NCBI RefSeq assembly: GCF_008727715.1
Contig: NZ_CP044218.1
Coordinates: 4,605,501-4,669,500, forward strand
Reading direction: 5' to 3'
DNA: 64,000 nucleotides
Source of the DNA: Mesorhizobium terrae
Lineage (GTDB): Bacteria; Pseudomonadota; Alphaproteobacteria; Rhizobiales; Rhizobiaceae
Below, one piece after another: positions 54,899 through 63,166 of this stretch; the stretch's first letter is position 1; every line of letters begins with the position of its first letter. A program made the translations under genes and the position numbers. The notes under the pieces are model-generated. The model ran no database searches and was not told where the DNA came from. It worked only from the letters and a program-made list of their open reading frames with translations.

Positions 54899-56128
54899 TT
54901 ATCGCGGCGCTGGCACCGCAATCTGCGAGACACCGCTATTCGTCGTCAAATGCACATCAACGTCTGGGCGGATGTTGATGGCGTCCACAGCCGCCGACAG
55001 GACCTCCAAGCTGTTTTGCTTTGTTGCCTTAGCCCCCCGATCCGCTTTGGCGACAGCTACCCTTGTGCGCGATTTTTTCTCCGACTTGGTGCGCTTGGCG
55101 ATGGCCGCCTTTGCCATCTCAGCGATGACGGCAGCGGCCTTCTCTGCCCGATCGCCGACCAGCCACTCGAGCTGCGGCACTACCGTATCGGAGAGCCAAG
55201 TTCCGATATCGGCAGCCAGCGGCCATCCCTCGTAGTCACCGAGTTTCTCGAGCATCTCCCAAAGCTTGTACCAGTCATCATCATGGCTGAGCGGCTCCAC
55301 ATCCACCTCCTGATCGCCATCACCTGCAGGCCGCGCCAGCCAGATCAATGACTCCAACTGCTTCTGCAGCAGGCGCGCGGGATGAATGAGCGGCCGCATA
55401 GTGACATCTTTGGGTACTTTCTTGCCCCGCCGATGCGGTTCGAGTGCAATGTGGATTGCCCTAAGGACATTGACGGCCGTATCCATCATCGCGGCGATCC
55501 CACAGGTGGTTTTCTCGGCGATCTGCGCTTTCAGGCCTGCGACACCGCCTCTTGAAACGGCCCGCTTTTCCGCCTCCGGCTCGCTGCCTTCGCGAAGGAT
55601 CGCCTTGACCTCTTTCACAGCGAACTTCCGGCCTGCCTCCTGCTGTGACAGCAGATCGTCGATGCGATCCGGCCGGGCGCTTGCCATCAAATACAGTGTG
55701 CTCGGCTTTATGCACAGACTCTCGACACGCGACCGATACGGGCCCAGAACACGGTGAACCGCGACGTAGTTCTCCGCGCCGCGGCGTGAAAGGTTGAGAA
55801 TCTTCTTGGCCCACTTGGCAAAGGTTGCCTGATCAGGCGCCGCTTCCCGCACCTCATGGATGACCGCGCCGTATTCATAGACATGCGATGTCTCGAGCCG
55901 GCCAAGAGCGGCCAACCGCACGCGGGCCGCTTCCAGAGCGGGAACGGCCTCGGCGGGGATTCCGAGACCGGAATAATCGGGAGCTTCGCCCGCTCCCGAC
56001 GCTACGATGGAGGGCGGGACGATTGCCGCGCGCGCGTTCTTTCTTCCACGCGAGGGTACCTCGATGTGGAAGCTTGCGGGAAGCGGCGTTGCGTCGGCAA
56101 GGTCGTTCGCAGGGGTATGCTTTGCCAT
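54899..56128 (-). CDS. DUF3102-like plasmid/phage-type protein
   Basis: A 409-residue cytoplasmic protein. Residues about 80-175 resemble the DUF3102 type of phage and plasmid proteins (a helix ending in a coordinate FAKWAKKILNLSRRGAENYVAVHRVL block with a helix-turn-helix look). The rest is alpha-helical with a lysine-rich C-terminal segment. The ATG at 56128 has AAGGAG seven bases upstream; the frame is open to 56161. It lies next to an AT-rich, repeat-bearing intergenic region and may be a partition-, replication- or regulation-type protein of the island. Function inferred only. Confidence 0.7.
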   Translation of the reverse strand: MAKHTPANDLADATPLPASFHIEVPSRGRKNARAAIVPPSIVASGAGEAPDYSGLGIPAEAVPALEAARVRLAALGRLETSHVYEYGAVIHEVREAAPDQATFAKWAKKILNLSRRGAENYVAVHRVLGPYRSRVESLCIKPSTLYLMASARPDRIDDLLSQQEAGRKFAVKEVKAILREGSEPEAEKRAVSRGGVAGLKAQIAEKTTCGIAAMMDTAVNVLRAIHIALEPHRRGKKVPKDVTMRPLIHPARLLQKQLESLIWLARPAGDGDQEVDVEPLSHDDDWYKLWEMLEKLGDYEGWPLAADIGTWLSDTVVPQLEWLVGDRAEKAAAVIAEMAKAAIAKRTKSEKKSRTRVAVAKADRGAKATKQNSLEVLSAAVDAINIRPDVDVHLTTNSGVSQIAVPAPR

Positions 56129-56325
56129 GGAAAACTCCTTGGATGGCGTTTCAGATTGCATCTGAGGAATTGCGGAAAGAAAATCCTCGATAGCAATTCA
56201 TTATGCCAACAAGTACGCAGTTGGTCAAAACACGTAATACTTAAAGACATAGTAAACGTAGAAATTGTAAACGCTATAAACATCTGTATTCTCGTCTATT
56301 GATGTAACTTTCAACTTTCTTGCTT

Positions 56326-56523
56326 TTATTGATGAAATTCCTCGTCAATGATTACCATCATTCTATTGTGAAGATCGGAGGTCATGAGTAATTCTTGGCG
56401 CGACCATGGCTTGGCGACCTTAAACGGCTGACCAATCGATACCTTTTCAAAGAAATGTTCGCGTGGATTTGCGGCGCCACCCAAGCACGGTGCCAACCAG
56501 GGCAAACTTTGCCTGACATTCAT
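56326..56523 (-). CDS. Possible small protein upstream of the DUF3102-like gene
   Basis: A 65-residue open frame, starting MNVRQSLPW, with a plausible composition (hydrophobic and acidic C-terminus, MVIIDEEF). It lacks a clear ribosome-binding site. Its first codons lie in the family A palindrome at 56501-56513, so the palindrome would sit in the translation start region if the gene is real. Confidence 0.3.
   Translation of the reverse strand: MNVRQSLPWLAPCLGGAANPREHFFEKVSIGQPFKVAKPWSRQELLMTSDLHNRMMVIIDEEFHQ
56501..56513. repeat. Palindrome family A, copy 3 (GGCAAACTTTGCC)
   Basis: The same 13-base palindrome as at 50806 and 54328; the flanks differ (only the core is palindromic here). It is about 370 bases upstream of the DUF3102-like start and 204 bases upstream of the small plus-strand ORF at 56717. 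Confidence 0.6.
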
Positions 56524-56716
56524 GGAAATGGTCACGCCATCGGCACGACCAGGCGAAGCTTCCGTCCTCACGGCATTTCCGCGACACGCCCGCGCTGCCC
56601 GCCGCTCAGCAGCATAATTGGACAAAACGCAACTGCTTCGGTCACCCATCACCCTGCTGCTTGCGCCCTGACTTGGACGACGTCACAATACAACCTTGCA
56701 GAAGGTGTCGCCGCCC

Positions 56717-56929
56717 ATGAAAAAACCTGCAACCGGAGCGGATCTTTACACTCGGTTCTCGCGCGATGGTCCGCCAAGTGACCTGGCACTCAATCCGCCG
56801 GCCGAGAAGCCGTATCGGGCGCCCGACTTGGAAGAAGCTCTCTCCAAGCAGGGTGAAGGTCTGCCCACCTTGAACAACGCACCTCGGCAGGTCGGCATAG
56901 GCGCCGACTTGAAGAGCCAGGACGAATAA
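56717..56929 (+). CDS. Possible small protein
   Basis: A 70-residue open frame, MKKPATGADLYTRFSRDG at the start, rich in proline, glutamate and glutamine. AAGG about ten bases upstream is a weak ribosome-binding site. No family recognised; low confidence. Confidence 0.35.
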   Translation: MKKPATGADLYTRFSRDGPPSDLALNPPAEKPYRAPDLEEALSKQGEGLPTLNNAPRQVGIGADLKSQDE

Positions 56930-57281
56930 CTTGTCATCTTGCTTGACACCAGATGCAAACGGTCGGCCTCTAGCGCCATGTGTCCTGTTTGGGGCCGGAA
57001 ACTGTCTGTCGATTTTCGATCACGTGTGGTGATTAACTGCCATTCCGCAGGGCCGGAAGGCCGGCCTCGTAACGACGGAGCGGCGTGGTTGGCTCGGTGT
57101 CTATCCAACAAGCGTCCATTGCCTTGCAGACGGACGCCACTCGCCCCGGCTGCGCAACTCCGACCAGTTCCGCCGGAGCGGATCAGCTCACCACCTTCAG
57201 GGTCAATATTCGAGCCGTTTGACAAGCAGGATAAGGGCCCTCAAGGTTCGAAATCCATGAGCGCCTGAATGCAGCTCGATC
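56930..57281. other. Gap before the NTF2-like gene
   Basis: About 350 bases without a supportable gene; both strands are open in places but the translations lack start signals and family features. A GC-rich inverted repeat (GGCCGGAAGGCCGGCC) is at about 57051-57066. Confidence 0.4.
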
Positions 57282-57758
57282 ATGCTGACCGCCCAAGAGC
57301 TTCGAAATTCAATCCACCGGGATTGTGACAAGGCGCCGGACTGGGAGGACACCAGGAAGATGAAGGACCGTGAAGATTTCCTGGCTTGGGTGAAGACCCC
57401 GCTGTACCAAGCCGAGCTTGCCCTCCACAATGGCGACCCGGCACCACGCCGCGCGCTCTGGTCTCATCGTGAGCCGGTCAGCGTTCTCGGCGCGTGGCGC
57501 AACGCAAACGGTCTGGCCGAGGTCGAAGACCTTTTTGTCTATCTGGGAAAGAGCTTCTCGAACTGCACGTCCTTCGTCTTCGAGCTGCAGGCGTACGACG
57601 TGATCGGCGACATGGCCTACACGGCTGGACTGGAGCGCACGTCCGTCTCGGTCGACGGCAAGCCTCGCACATACACATTGCGTGTCACCCAGGTCTATCG
57701 CCGGGAAGACGGTGAGTGGAGAGTCGTCCACCGCCATGGAGACACCGTGACCGAATGA
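57282..57758 (+). CDS. NTF2-like (SnoaL/DUF4440-type) protein
   Basis: A 158-residue cytoplasmic protein. The second half reads ... AYTAGLERTSVSVDGKPRTYTLRVTQVYRREDGEWRVVHRHGD, given here in pieces: a TYTLRVTQVYRR strand and a W-R-V-V-H-R-H end, which match ketosteroid-isomerase-like SnoaL/DUF4440 proteins. Such proteins are isomerase- or polyketide-cyclase-like or purely structural; the reaction is unknown. Start ATG 57282 follows GCAGCTCGATC. No partner genes on this strand nearby. Confidence 0.7.
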   Translation: MLTAQELRNSIHRDCDKAPDWEDTRKMKDREDFLAWVKTPLYQAELALHNGDPAPRRALWSHREPVSVLGAWRNANGLAEVEDLFVYLGKSFSNCTSFVFELQAYDVIGDMAYTAGLERTSVSVDGKPRTYTLRVTQVYRREDGEWRVVHRHGDTVTE

Positions 57759-58148
57759 TGGCGGATGGTTTCCCCATGGCGGAGGAGGCCTGACGAGGCT
57801 GATAATGTGGCTAATTAAACGGCGCGCCCAGACGGGTCTGCCGCCCTGGGGCGATACCCCCGCGCCTTGGGGTTTGAAATCATTGAGCAGGCGGCCAAAC
57901 CCAAGACCTCGTCAGGCTTGCTTTCACCATAGGCCCCCGAGACGCGCGAATGGCATTGCGGCCTGCGGCGCATGAGGGCCGCGCCTACAGGCCGGATACA
58001 TGGCCGCACCAACCAGCCAAGCAACACTCGAAGAACCGGAGGGCCGTCCATACACGGCCCCATGCCCGTCGCCCGCACAGCGCCGAGCGATCACAACAGA
58101 CACAAATGCCAACAGGCTAGCATCGGCGTCGGTGCAGACTGCGTCCGC
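57759..58148. other. Gap between the NTF2-like and ABM-like genes
   Basis: About 390 bases, GC-rich, between converging genes. No credible gene on either strand; no intrinsic terminator with a T-run is visible. Confidence 0.4.
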
Positions 58149-58445
58149 CTAGTATTCGTGTGTCTCGACGAGCCGAGCGACCACGGCCGTTGGCTGACCG
58201 ATCTTTGCTGGGGCTTTCTCAGGATCGGGCCACACCTTGGAGCGCAAGACATCGAGGAATCCCTGCGCCGACGCAGACTCGTCGAAGTCGGCGTCCAATA
58301 GCACACGCTTGTCGTCATCGACCGGGCGAAAGATGCGATAGCGACGCATGCCATGGGCCGCTCGGCCGGCCTGGTCTTGTGAGAATGCGTGCCTCCAGAG
58401 ATCGTAGTCGCGAACCTGAATGTCGATTTTGAGTGTCGTAGTCAT
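58149..58445 (-). CDS. Small ferredoxin-like fold protein (ABM/DABB-type)
   Basis: A 98-residue cytoplasmic protein starting MTTTLKIDIQVRDYDLW, followed by GMRRYRIFRPVDDDKRVLLDADFD, the strand-helix pattern of dimeric alpha-beta barrel proteins related to antibiotic monooxygenases. Activity unknown. AGGAGG lies eight bases before the ATG at 58445. It is divergent from the TetR gene, with a candidate operator between them, so the TetR protein probably represses it. Confidence 0.65.
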   Translation of the reverse strand: MTTTLKIDIQVRDYDLWRHAFSQDQAGRAAHGMRRYRIFRPVDDDKRVLLDADFDESASAQGFLDVLRSKVWPDPEKAPAKIGQPTAVVARLVETHEY

Positions 58446-58458
58446 GAAGAAGCCTCCT

Positions 58459-58473
58459 GTGTTATCATGACAC
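58459..58473. promoter_or_regulatory. Candidate TetR operator between divergent genes
   Basis: GTGTTATCATGACAC is an imperfect 15-base palindrome (GTGT-x-AT-x-AT-x-ACAC) in the 63-base region between the ABM-like gene and the TetR gene. Its size, symmetry and position fit a TetR-family binding site that would control both genes. Confidence 0.55.
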
Positions 58474-58508
58474 TGACGGTGAATTAATGTGAGTACCATT
58501 GTAGCGAA

Positions 58509-59159
58509 ATGACCGAAACTGTCAAGTCCGTACGTTCCTATTCATCTGCCCGACGACAGGATGCCGCCGAGGCTACCAGGCGTGTAATTTTGGAAGCAGC
58601 CAGGCGGCTCTTCGAACGGGATGGCTATGTGGCTGCGTCGATGCAGGCGATTGCGAACGAAGCGAATGTGGCTACCAAGACCGTCTATCTCGTTTTTGGC
58701 AGCAAGGCGGATCTGCTGCGCGCAGTATGGGCGAACCGCCTCGCTCCCGGAGAGGCAAACGTTCCCGTGCTTGAACGCACTTGGTACAAGCAGGTACTGA
58801 AGGATGGCGATCCGCGACAGAAACTTCGGTTGATGGTCGAGCATTCGGTGTCGGTAAAAAGCCGATCTGCGCGGCTCATCGAGGTGATCCGCAGCGCGAC
58901 GGCCGACAATGACGTGCGCGCGTTGTGGAATGAGATCGACACAAAACTACACGATGTTGCCGAAGAATTCGTCAAGCAACTCTCAGCGTTGGATGCTCTT
59001 CGGTCCGGTGTAACAGTTCGCGAAGCGGCGGATGCGCTATGGGCTCTCAATCACCCGACCGTCTGGCAACTGCTCGTGGCAGAGCAAGGTTGGACGACAA
59101 CGGCGTACGCGATCTGGATCGAGCGCACGCTTGCCGCTGAACTCCTACGGGCCAGTTAG
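58509..59159 (+). CDS. TetR/AcrR family transcriptional regulator
   Basis: A 216-residue regulator. The N-terminal helix-turn-helix reads ILEAARRLFERDGYVAASMQAIANEANVATKTVY..., quoted in parts: AARRLFERDGY (helix 1), MQAIANEANVA and KTVYLVFGSK (recognition region), residues about 22-65. The rest is the variable ligand/dimer domain, with no recognised ligand. It is divergent from the ABM-like gene and sits inside the island near a dead integrase. Confidence 0.92.
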   Translation: MTETVKSVRSYSSARRQDAAEATRRVILEAARRLFERDGYVAASMQAIANEANVATKTVYLVFGSKADLLRAVWANRLAPGEANVPVLERTWYKQVLKDGDPRQKLRLMVEHSVSVKSRSARLIEVIRSATADNDVRALWNEIDTKLHDVAEEFVKQLSALDALRSGVTVREAADALWALNHPTVWQLLVAEQGWTTTAYAIWIERTLAAELLRAS

Positions 59160-59278
59160 CAAACCGCGCCCTCCATCTCGATGTCTGCTTTCATTTCGTG
59201 GCGACGGGGGCTTCCAACGACTGCTATGGGGGCGCGTTGCTGAATACTGCCCCTCCATCTCTAGCGGGGCAGTCCGTC

Positions 59279-59661
59279 TCAGATCTCCGTCGTCTCGGCC
59301 AGAGTCAACGCGTCATCGATATCTACCCAAGATATCGAACTGTGTTTTCGATCTTGGTGTGTCCAAGCAATATCTGGATAGCTCGGAGGTTACCGGTCGC
59401 CTTGTAGATCGGGGCAGCCTTGGTACGACGGAGCAAATGCGTTCCGTATTCGTCGGGGCGCAGTCCAATCGCTCGAACCCATTCATCGACTAATCGCGCG
59501 TACCGTCGCGTGCTTAGATGCCCTTCGCGCTCAACTCGGCTTGGGAACGCGTAATCGTCGGTACTACCACTACGGCGTTCGAGCCAAGCAAGCAGACTTG
59601 TCCGCGTGTCTCCGATGATCTCGAACTGGACGGGCCGACCGGTCTTCTGCTGGATCACCAT
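59279..59661 (-). pseudogene. Truncated and frameshifted tyrosine integrase
   Basis: The minus strand encodes the C-terminal catalytic half of a small tyrosine integrase: the HLLRRTKA box (H-x-x-R), the LGHTKIENT box (second histidine) and the catalytic tyrosine in TVRYLG. It stops at a TAG (59323-59325) directly after GGG. Restoring one G gives a continuation VDIDDALTLAETTEI ending at TGA 59279-59281, which fits the end of this integrase family. The N-terminal half is missing upstream of 59661. So this is a broken relic of an earlier element. Confidence 0.85.
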
Positions 59662-59856
59662 TGATCAGGTGCGTAATGCGTTGCCGAAAACGGAATGTCC
59701 GCGTTCAGAAGAGTTCGTCAGAAAGCAGCCGTGCCGCATATGATCCGCTGGTGACCTCGCGGGCCGTGGGCGCTCTATTGCATGAGCCGAGGAACGCCCT
59801 AGTCTTCTCGTGCCCGCCGGATATGAGATGGGGGGAGCGGGCACATCCCGTCCCTC

Positions 59857-60831
59857 TCATATACTGGGCTGCGGCGCTGGCCTCTCGCCAAAAGACGACA
59901 CCGCCTTCTCCTTGAGTTGGCGGAACTGACGCGACGCCTCTGAGAGCCTGTAGTCCCATTCGGGATCGGGCGTCTGGCCCTCGATTGTCTTGAAATAGAC
60001 CTGCATCAGCGAGGCGATGGCGAAGGGCTCCACGAAAGCGGCCTTCAGCGCCCAGGCGAAGACGATGGCCAGCACGAAGCCCCAGCCGCTTAAATGACCT
60101 GGCAGGAAGTAGACGACCGCGCCCGCCGGCGCCAGCATGAGCAGGAAGATGACGAAGGTGGTACCCCACAGGATCAGCGCCAGCCACACAGCGTTCTTGA
60201 CCATCTTCGCGCCGTTCTGGGCGTAAAGCACGACGCCCTGCCGAGCGGTCTCGAAGGGCGAGGAGGATTCGATGCGAATATTGTAGCCGAGGATAATCTC
60301 GTCGACATAGGTCAGCGAAATACGGATGACCGTATTGGCGAAGCGCACCAACCCGTCCAGTCCCGGAATGGGCAGGAAGGCAGCGATGCCGCCGAGCAGG
60401 CCGGTGACGGCGCGGATCGCGCCCTTCACCAGTTGGTCGACGACGAAGAGGATATTGGCTTCGGCGAAGCGCTGCGTGACGACCGCTTTCGCGTAGGCGA
60501 TCTGCCCCTGCCCGCCCGGCACATCGCGACCGTCGATCAGATGCACCATGACGGCGATATGGCCGGCCTTCAGCACATAGAGGATGTATTCGCGCAGCCA
60601 GTAGACGACGATGGAAACCAAGGCGAAGCCGGCGATGCCGCCAAAGAAAGCAGCTCCTTCCGGCCCGCCATCGGCGAAGATGTGGCCGACGCCCCAGCCG
60701 ACGCCGGCGCCTGTTCCGGTCGCGGCGACATAAGCCAGCGTCATGGCAAAATAGACGACCATGCGGAAAAGGATGAACGGCCAAGTCCTGAACATGATCG
60801 CCACGGACCTGCCGATGGAGAAATCCCACAT
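59857..60831 (-). CDS. Polytopic membrane protein of the surface cluster
   Basis: A 324-residue inner-membrane protein with six to eight hydrophobic segments, rich in glycine and alanine, and a soluble C-terminal tail (about 40 residues). I cannot assign a family. The ATG at 60831 has GGAG nine bases upstream; a TTG at 60849 is an in-frame alternative. It is the last gene of a run encoding secreted and outer-membrane proteins, and may export or anchor them. Confidence 0.7.
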   Translation of the reverse strand: MWDFSIGRSVAIMFRTWPFILFRMVVYFAMTLAYVAATGTGAGVGWGVGHIFADGGPEGAAFFGGIAGFALVSIVVYWLREYILYVLKAGHIAVMVHLIDGRDVPGGQGQIAYAKAVVTQRFAEANILFVVDQLVKGAIRAVTGLLGGIAAFLPIPGLDGLVRFANTVIRISLTYVDEIILGYNIRIESSSPFETARQGVVLYAQNGAKMVKNAVWLALILWGTTFVIFLLMLAPAGAVVYFLPGHLSGWGFVLAIVFAWALKAAFVEPFAIASLMQVYFKTIEGQTPDPEWDYRLSEASRQFRQLKEKAVSSFGERPAPQPSI

Positions 60832-60926
60832 CACTTTACACTCCGGCAATGAGACAAAGCTGCAGGATCGCCCGCAGGGTCATCATGGACGTATGGAAAT
60901 GCCCTATCATTCGAACCGGAGAATCC

Positions 60927-61481
60927 TCACGGAATTGATTTGCAGTCCCTGGTCATGAACTCGATGGACAAATTGTCGGTTTGCGAAGGCAGCTTGTCGA
61001 GATAGACCAGCTTCATCGAAACGAAGGGCTCCAGCGCCCCTGAACCATCATTGCGCAGGAATGTGATGGTGGCGGTGGCATGGACCGGCACTGGAGCCGC
61101 GCTGGCCGGGCCTTTCTCCATGCAGCTCATCGCAAACATCGAGTATAGGCTGGGGTCCGGATTAGACTTCATCCGGCCGGCCACGCAAATGTCGATCGCC
61201 TTGAGATCGGGCATGATGGTCTTGATGTCGCCCGCGCCATCTATGACGACGGGCGGATCTGGCTTTTCATATGTGTGGGAAGACGCCGGCACATTGAAAT
61301 CCGTATGCGGCCCCTTGACGGTAAGCGTGCCGCTTGCGCCGCCGTCATAAGTCACGTTCATCGTGCCGGTGTCCCAGCCGGGTATGATGATGGTTTCTCC
61401 CTGGCATTCTATCCTTGCCGGTTCCGCGAGCGCGGATGAAGCGGCAAGACACCAGAAGGTTGTCGTAAGGAACCGTCGCAT
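60927..61481 (-). CDS. Small secreted protein of unknown function
   Basis: A 184-residue protein with a clean signal peptide (MRRFLTTTFWCLAASSALA, cleavage before EPARIEC) and four cysteines in the mature part, able to form two disulfides. No family recognised. AAGG lies seven bases before the ATG at 61481; the ATG at 61496 adds five residues. It lies between the OmpA-like gene and the membrane-protein gene on the same strand. Confidence 0.65.
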   Translation of the reverse strand: MRRFLTTTFWCLAASSALAEPARIECQGETIIIPGWDTGTMNVTYDGGASGTLTVKGPHTDFNVPASSHTYEKPDPPVVIDGAGDIKTIMPDLKAIDICVAGRMKSNPDPSLYSMFAMSCMEKGPASAAPVPVHATATITFLRNDGSGALEPFVSMKLVYLDKLPSQTDNLSIEFMTRDCKSIP

Positions 61482-61545
61482 TGGTTTGCCTTTCATTCCA
61501 CGTGTTGCAGCCCGTTGCTTGTCGAGATCGTCTCCCCTGCCCTCG

Positions 61546-62559
61546 CTATTGCGCGACCAGCTCAACCCGGCGGTTCTTGGCCCGGCCTTCCTCGGTATCG
61601 TTGGATTCGATCGGGCGAGACAAACCCGCTCCCTCGAACGACAGCCGGGCCGCATCCACACCGTAACCGCCCACGAGCGCGGCCGAAACGTTTGCGGCAC
61701 GGCGGGTGGAGAGGTCCAGATTGTGATCGGCGGAACCGGTATTGTCGGTGTGGCCGACGATCTTGAGGCGCAACGAAGGTTTCTCGGCCAGAACCTTGGC
61801 AATGGCATCGAGGGCGAGTTTCGATTCCGGCTTCACCGTGTCCTGGTCGGTATCGAAGAGGATGCCGTAGAGATTGGCGCTGCCTTGCGCTTCCAGCGAA
61901 GCCGAAAGGTTGGATGTGTCGGCCGGCATTGCGATCTTGCCGGGTTCCATACCCTTGGCTTCCGCAATCCGCAGGAAAGCGACCGTCCTGTCCTTGTCCT
62001 CGCCGCTCATGACGCTGGCATAGACGGTGCCTTCCGGCCGATCTAGCCTGGCCAGAACGTAGCGCGCGTGATCGGCATAGGCTGTCGATACGCCATTGGT
62101 CGGATCGAGTTGTTCGCCCAGCAGATAGAGATCGCGCAGGTTTCCGGCCAAGCACGCCTGGTCGGCACAGGAAAAGACGATCGCAAAGCCCTTGTCCTTG
62201 AAGTTCGCCTCGTAGTTGGTCTCCACCTCCAGGGACGATGTGCCAGGCGCGAGTTCGTAGCGTATCTCGCTCGCCTTCCCTTGCTGCTTGAGCCACTCGG
62301 CCCCGGACCTGTCCTTGGTGGCGTTGCGTTCGAGCAGCGCGCCATAGTCATGCGGGGCGCGCAGGAACACCAGCTCGTCGAAATCCTTCGCCTTGCAATA
62401 GGCGATGGTCGAGCCCTGGAAGCGGCCCAGCAGCGGATTGTCCTTGCAGCCGTCGGCGTCTTGTGCCTGGGCAAGCAAGGGCGAGAGCATGATGCCCAGC
62501 ACCACCAGCCAAAGCCTTGCAGCGATCCTAATCGGCGACACATTCATCTCCTTCGACAT
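61546..62559 (-). CDS. OmpA family outer-membrane protein with an N-terminal DUF4892-like part
   Basis: A 337-residue protein with a signal peptide (LLAQAQ-D cleavage), an N-terminal region with paired cysteines and the FLRAPHDYGALL type seen in DUF4892, and a C-terminal OmpA/peptidoglycan-binding domain (DTVKPESKLALDAIAKVL; HTDNTGSADHNLDLSTRRA). It should bind peptidoglycan from the outer membrane. The ATG at 62559 has AAGGAAGG five bases upstream; GTG 62541 with AAGGAG is also possible. It overlaps the end of the upstream cysteine-rich gene by about 30 bases. Confidence 0.85.
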   Translation of the reverse strand: MSKEMNVSPIRIAARLWLVVLGIMLSPLLAQAQDADGCKDNPLLGRFQGSTIAYCKAKDFDELVFLRAPHDYGALLERNATKDRSGAEWLKQQGKASEIRYELAPGTSSLEVETNYEANFKDKGFAIVFSCADQACLAGNLRDLYLLGEQLDPTNGVSTAYADHARYVLARLDRPEGTVYASVMSGEDKDRTVAFLRIAEAKGMEPGKIAMPADTSNLSASLEAQGSANLYGILFDTDQDTVKPESKLALDAIAKVLAEKPSLRLKIVGHTDNTGSADHNLDLSTRRAANVSAALVGGYGVDAARLSFEGAGLSRPIESNDTEEGRAKNRRVELVAQ

Positions 62560-63133
62560 GGAAACCTTCCTTGCACGGTACGCAGCGGCCGTTCTCGAGG
62601 TGATCGTTGTGCGAGCAGGAGAAGCCGTCGTCCCCTGCGCCCCCCTCTCCCTCCACCGGAGGAAATTCGCTCTTTCGGCATTTGCCGTTGGCGAACTCCG
62701 TCCCCTCGTGGCAGATCCTGTTCTTTTTCTTGCCCTGCCTGTCGGGAACGCATTCCTCGCCGTTCCAGTGATAGCCAAAGACACATCCGCCACTGCCGCG
62801 CTTGCGGGCTTTCCGGTCCCTTACGCAGTCCTCACCGTCCCAACGCATGCCGTCGGGACATTCGGCCCTGTCCGTTCGGTTTTTCAGCCGCAGTACGCAG
62901 TCCTCGCCATCCCAGAGGAAGCCGCGCGGGCAACCGATGGACAAATCCAGTCCGATCTGTGCCAACCTTTGCAGCGAAGCAGCACCATGCAGGTTGCCGA
63001 CGTCGCCTTCCCTTGCCTGTAACGAGCAAGCGCCCTCCCCGCACTGGGCTGCCTGGGACATTGGCGCCTGAACGAATGACATGAAGGCCGCGACCACCAT
63101 GCCAGCCAGTCGCGCGAAAGCCGGGCTTCTCAT
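62528..63133 (-). CDS. Secreted cysteine-rich protein with six C-x10-C modules
   Basis: A 201-residue exported protein: signal peptide (about 30 residues, ending QAA-Q), then 14 cysteines. Six modules follow the pattern C-x2-G-x6-G-x-C or close to it, each with exactly ten residues between its two cysteines (for example CPRGFLWDGEDC and CHEGTEFANGKC), separated by basic, lysine/arginine-rich linkers. This looks like a small extracellular disulfide-knot repeat protein. It starts 34 bases after the neighbouring cysteine-rich gene. Function unknown; adhesion or binding is possible. Confidence 0.7.
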   Translation of the reverse strand: MRSPAFARLAGMVVAAFMSFVQAPMSQAAQCGEGACSLQAREGDVGNLHGAASLQRLAQIGLDLSIGCPRGFLWDGEDCVLRLKNRTDRAECPDGMRWDGEDCVRDRKARKRGSGGCVFGYHWNGEECVPDRQGKKKNRICHEGTEFANGKCRKSEFPPVEGEGGAGDDGFSCSHNDHLENGRCVPCKEGFHVEGDECVAD

Positions 63134-63166
63134 CGACGCAACCTCCCGGCAGCAGCTTTGCCCCTT

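Larger units (their letters stand above)
56129..56716. other. AT-rich intergenic region with repeats (origin- or operator-like)
   Basis: Nearly 590 bases. The part from about 56150 to 56360 is strikingly AT-rich in this GC-rich genome. It contains direct repeats GTAAACG (56252-56258 and 56267-56273) and TATTGATG (56297-56304 and 56327-56334), and downstream a family A palindrome (56501-56513). It separates the DUF3102-like gene (minus) from a small plus-strand ORF. Confidence 0.5.

Noticed and set aside
56939..57268. Open frame of 109 codons before the NTF2-like gene
   Set aside because: Cysteine/arginine/proline-rich translation, no start signal, and the opposite strand is equally open.
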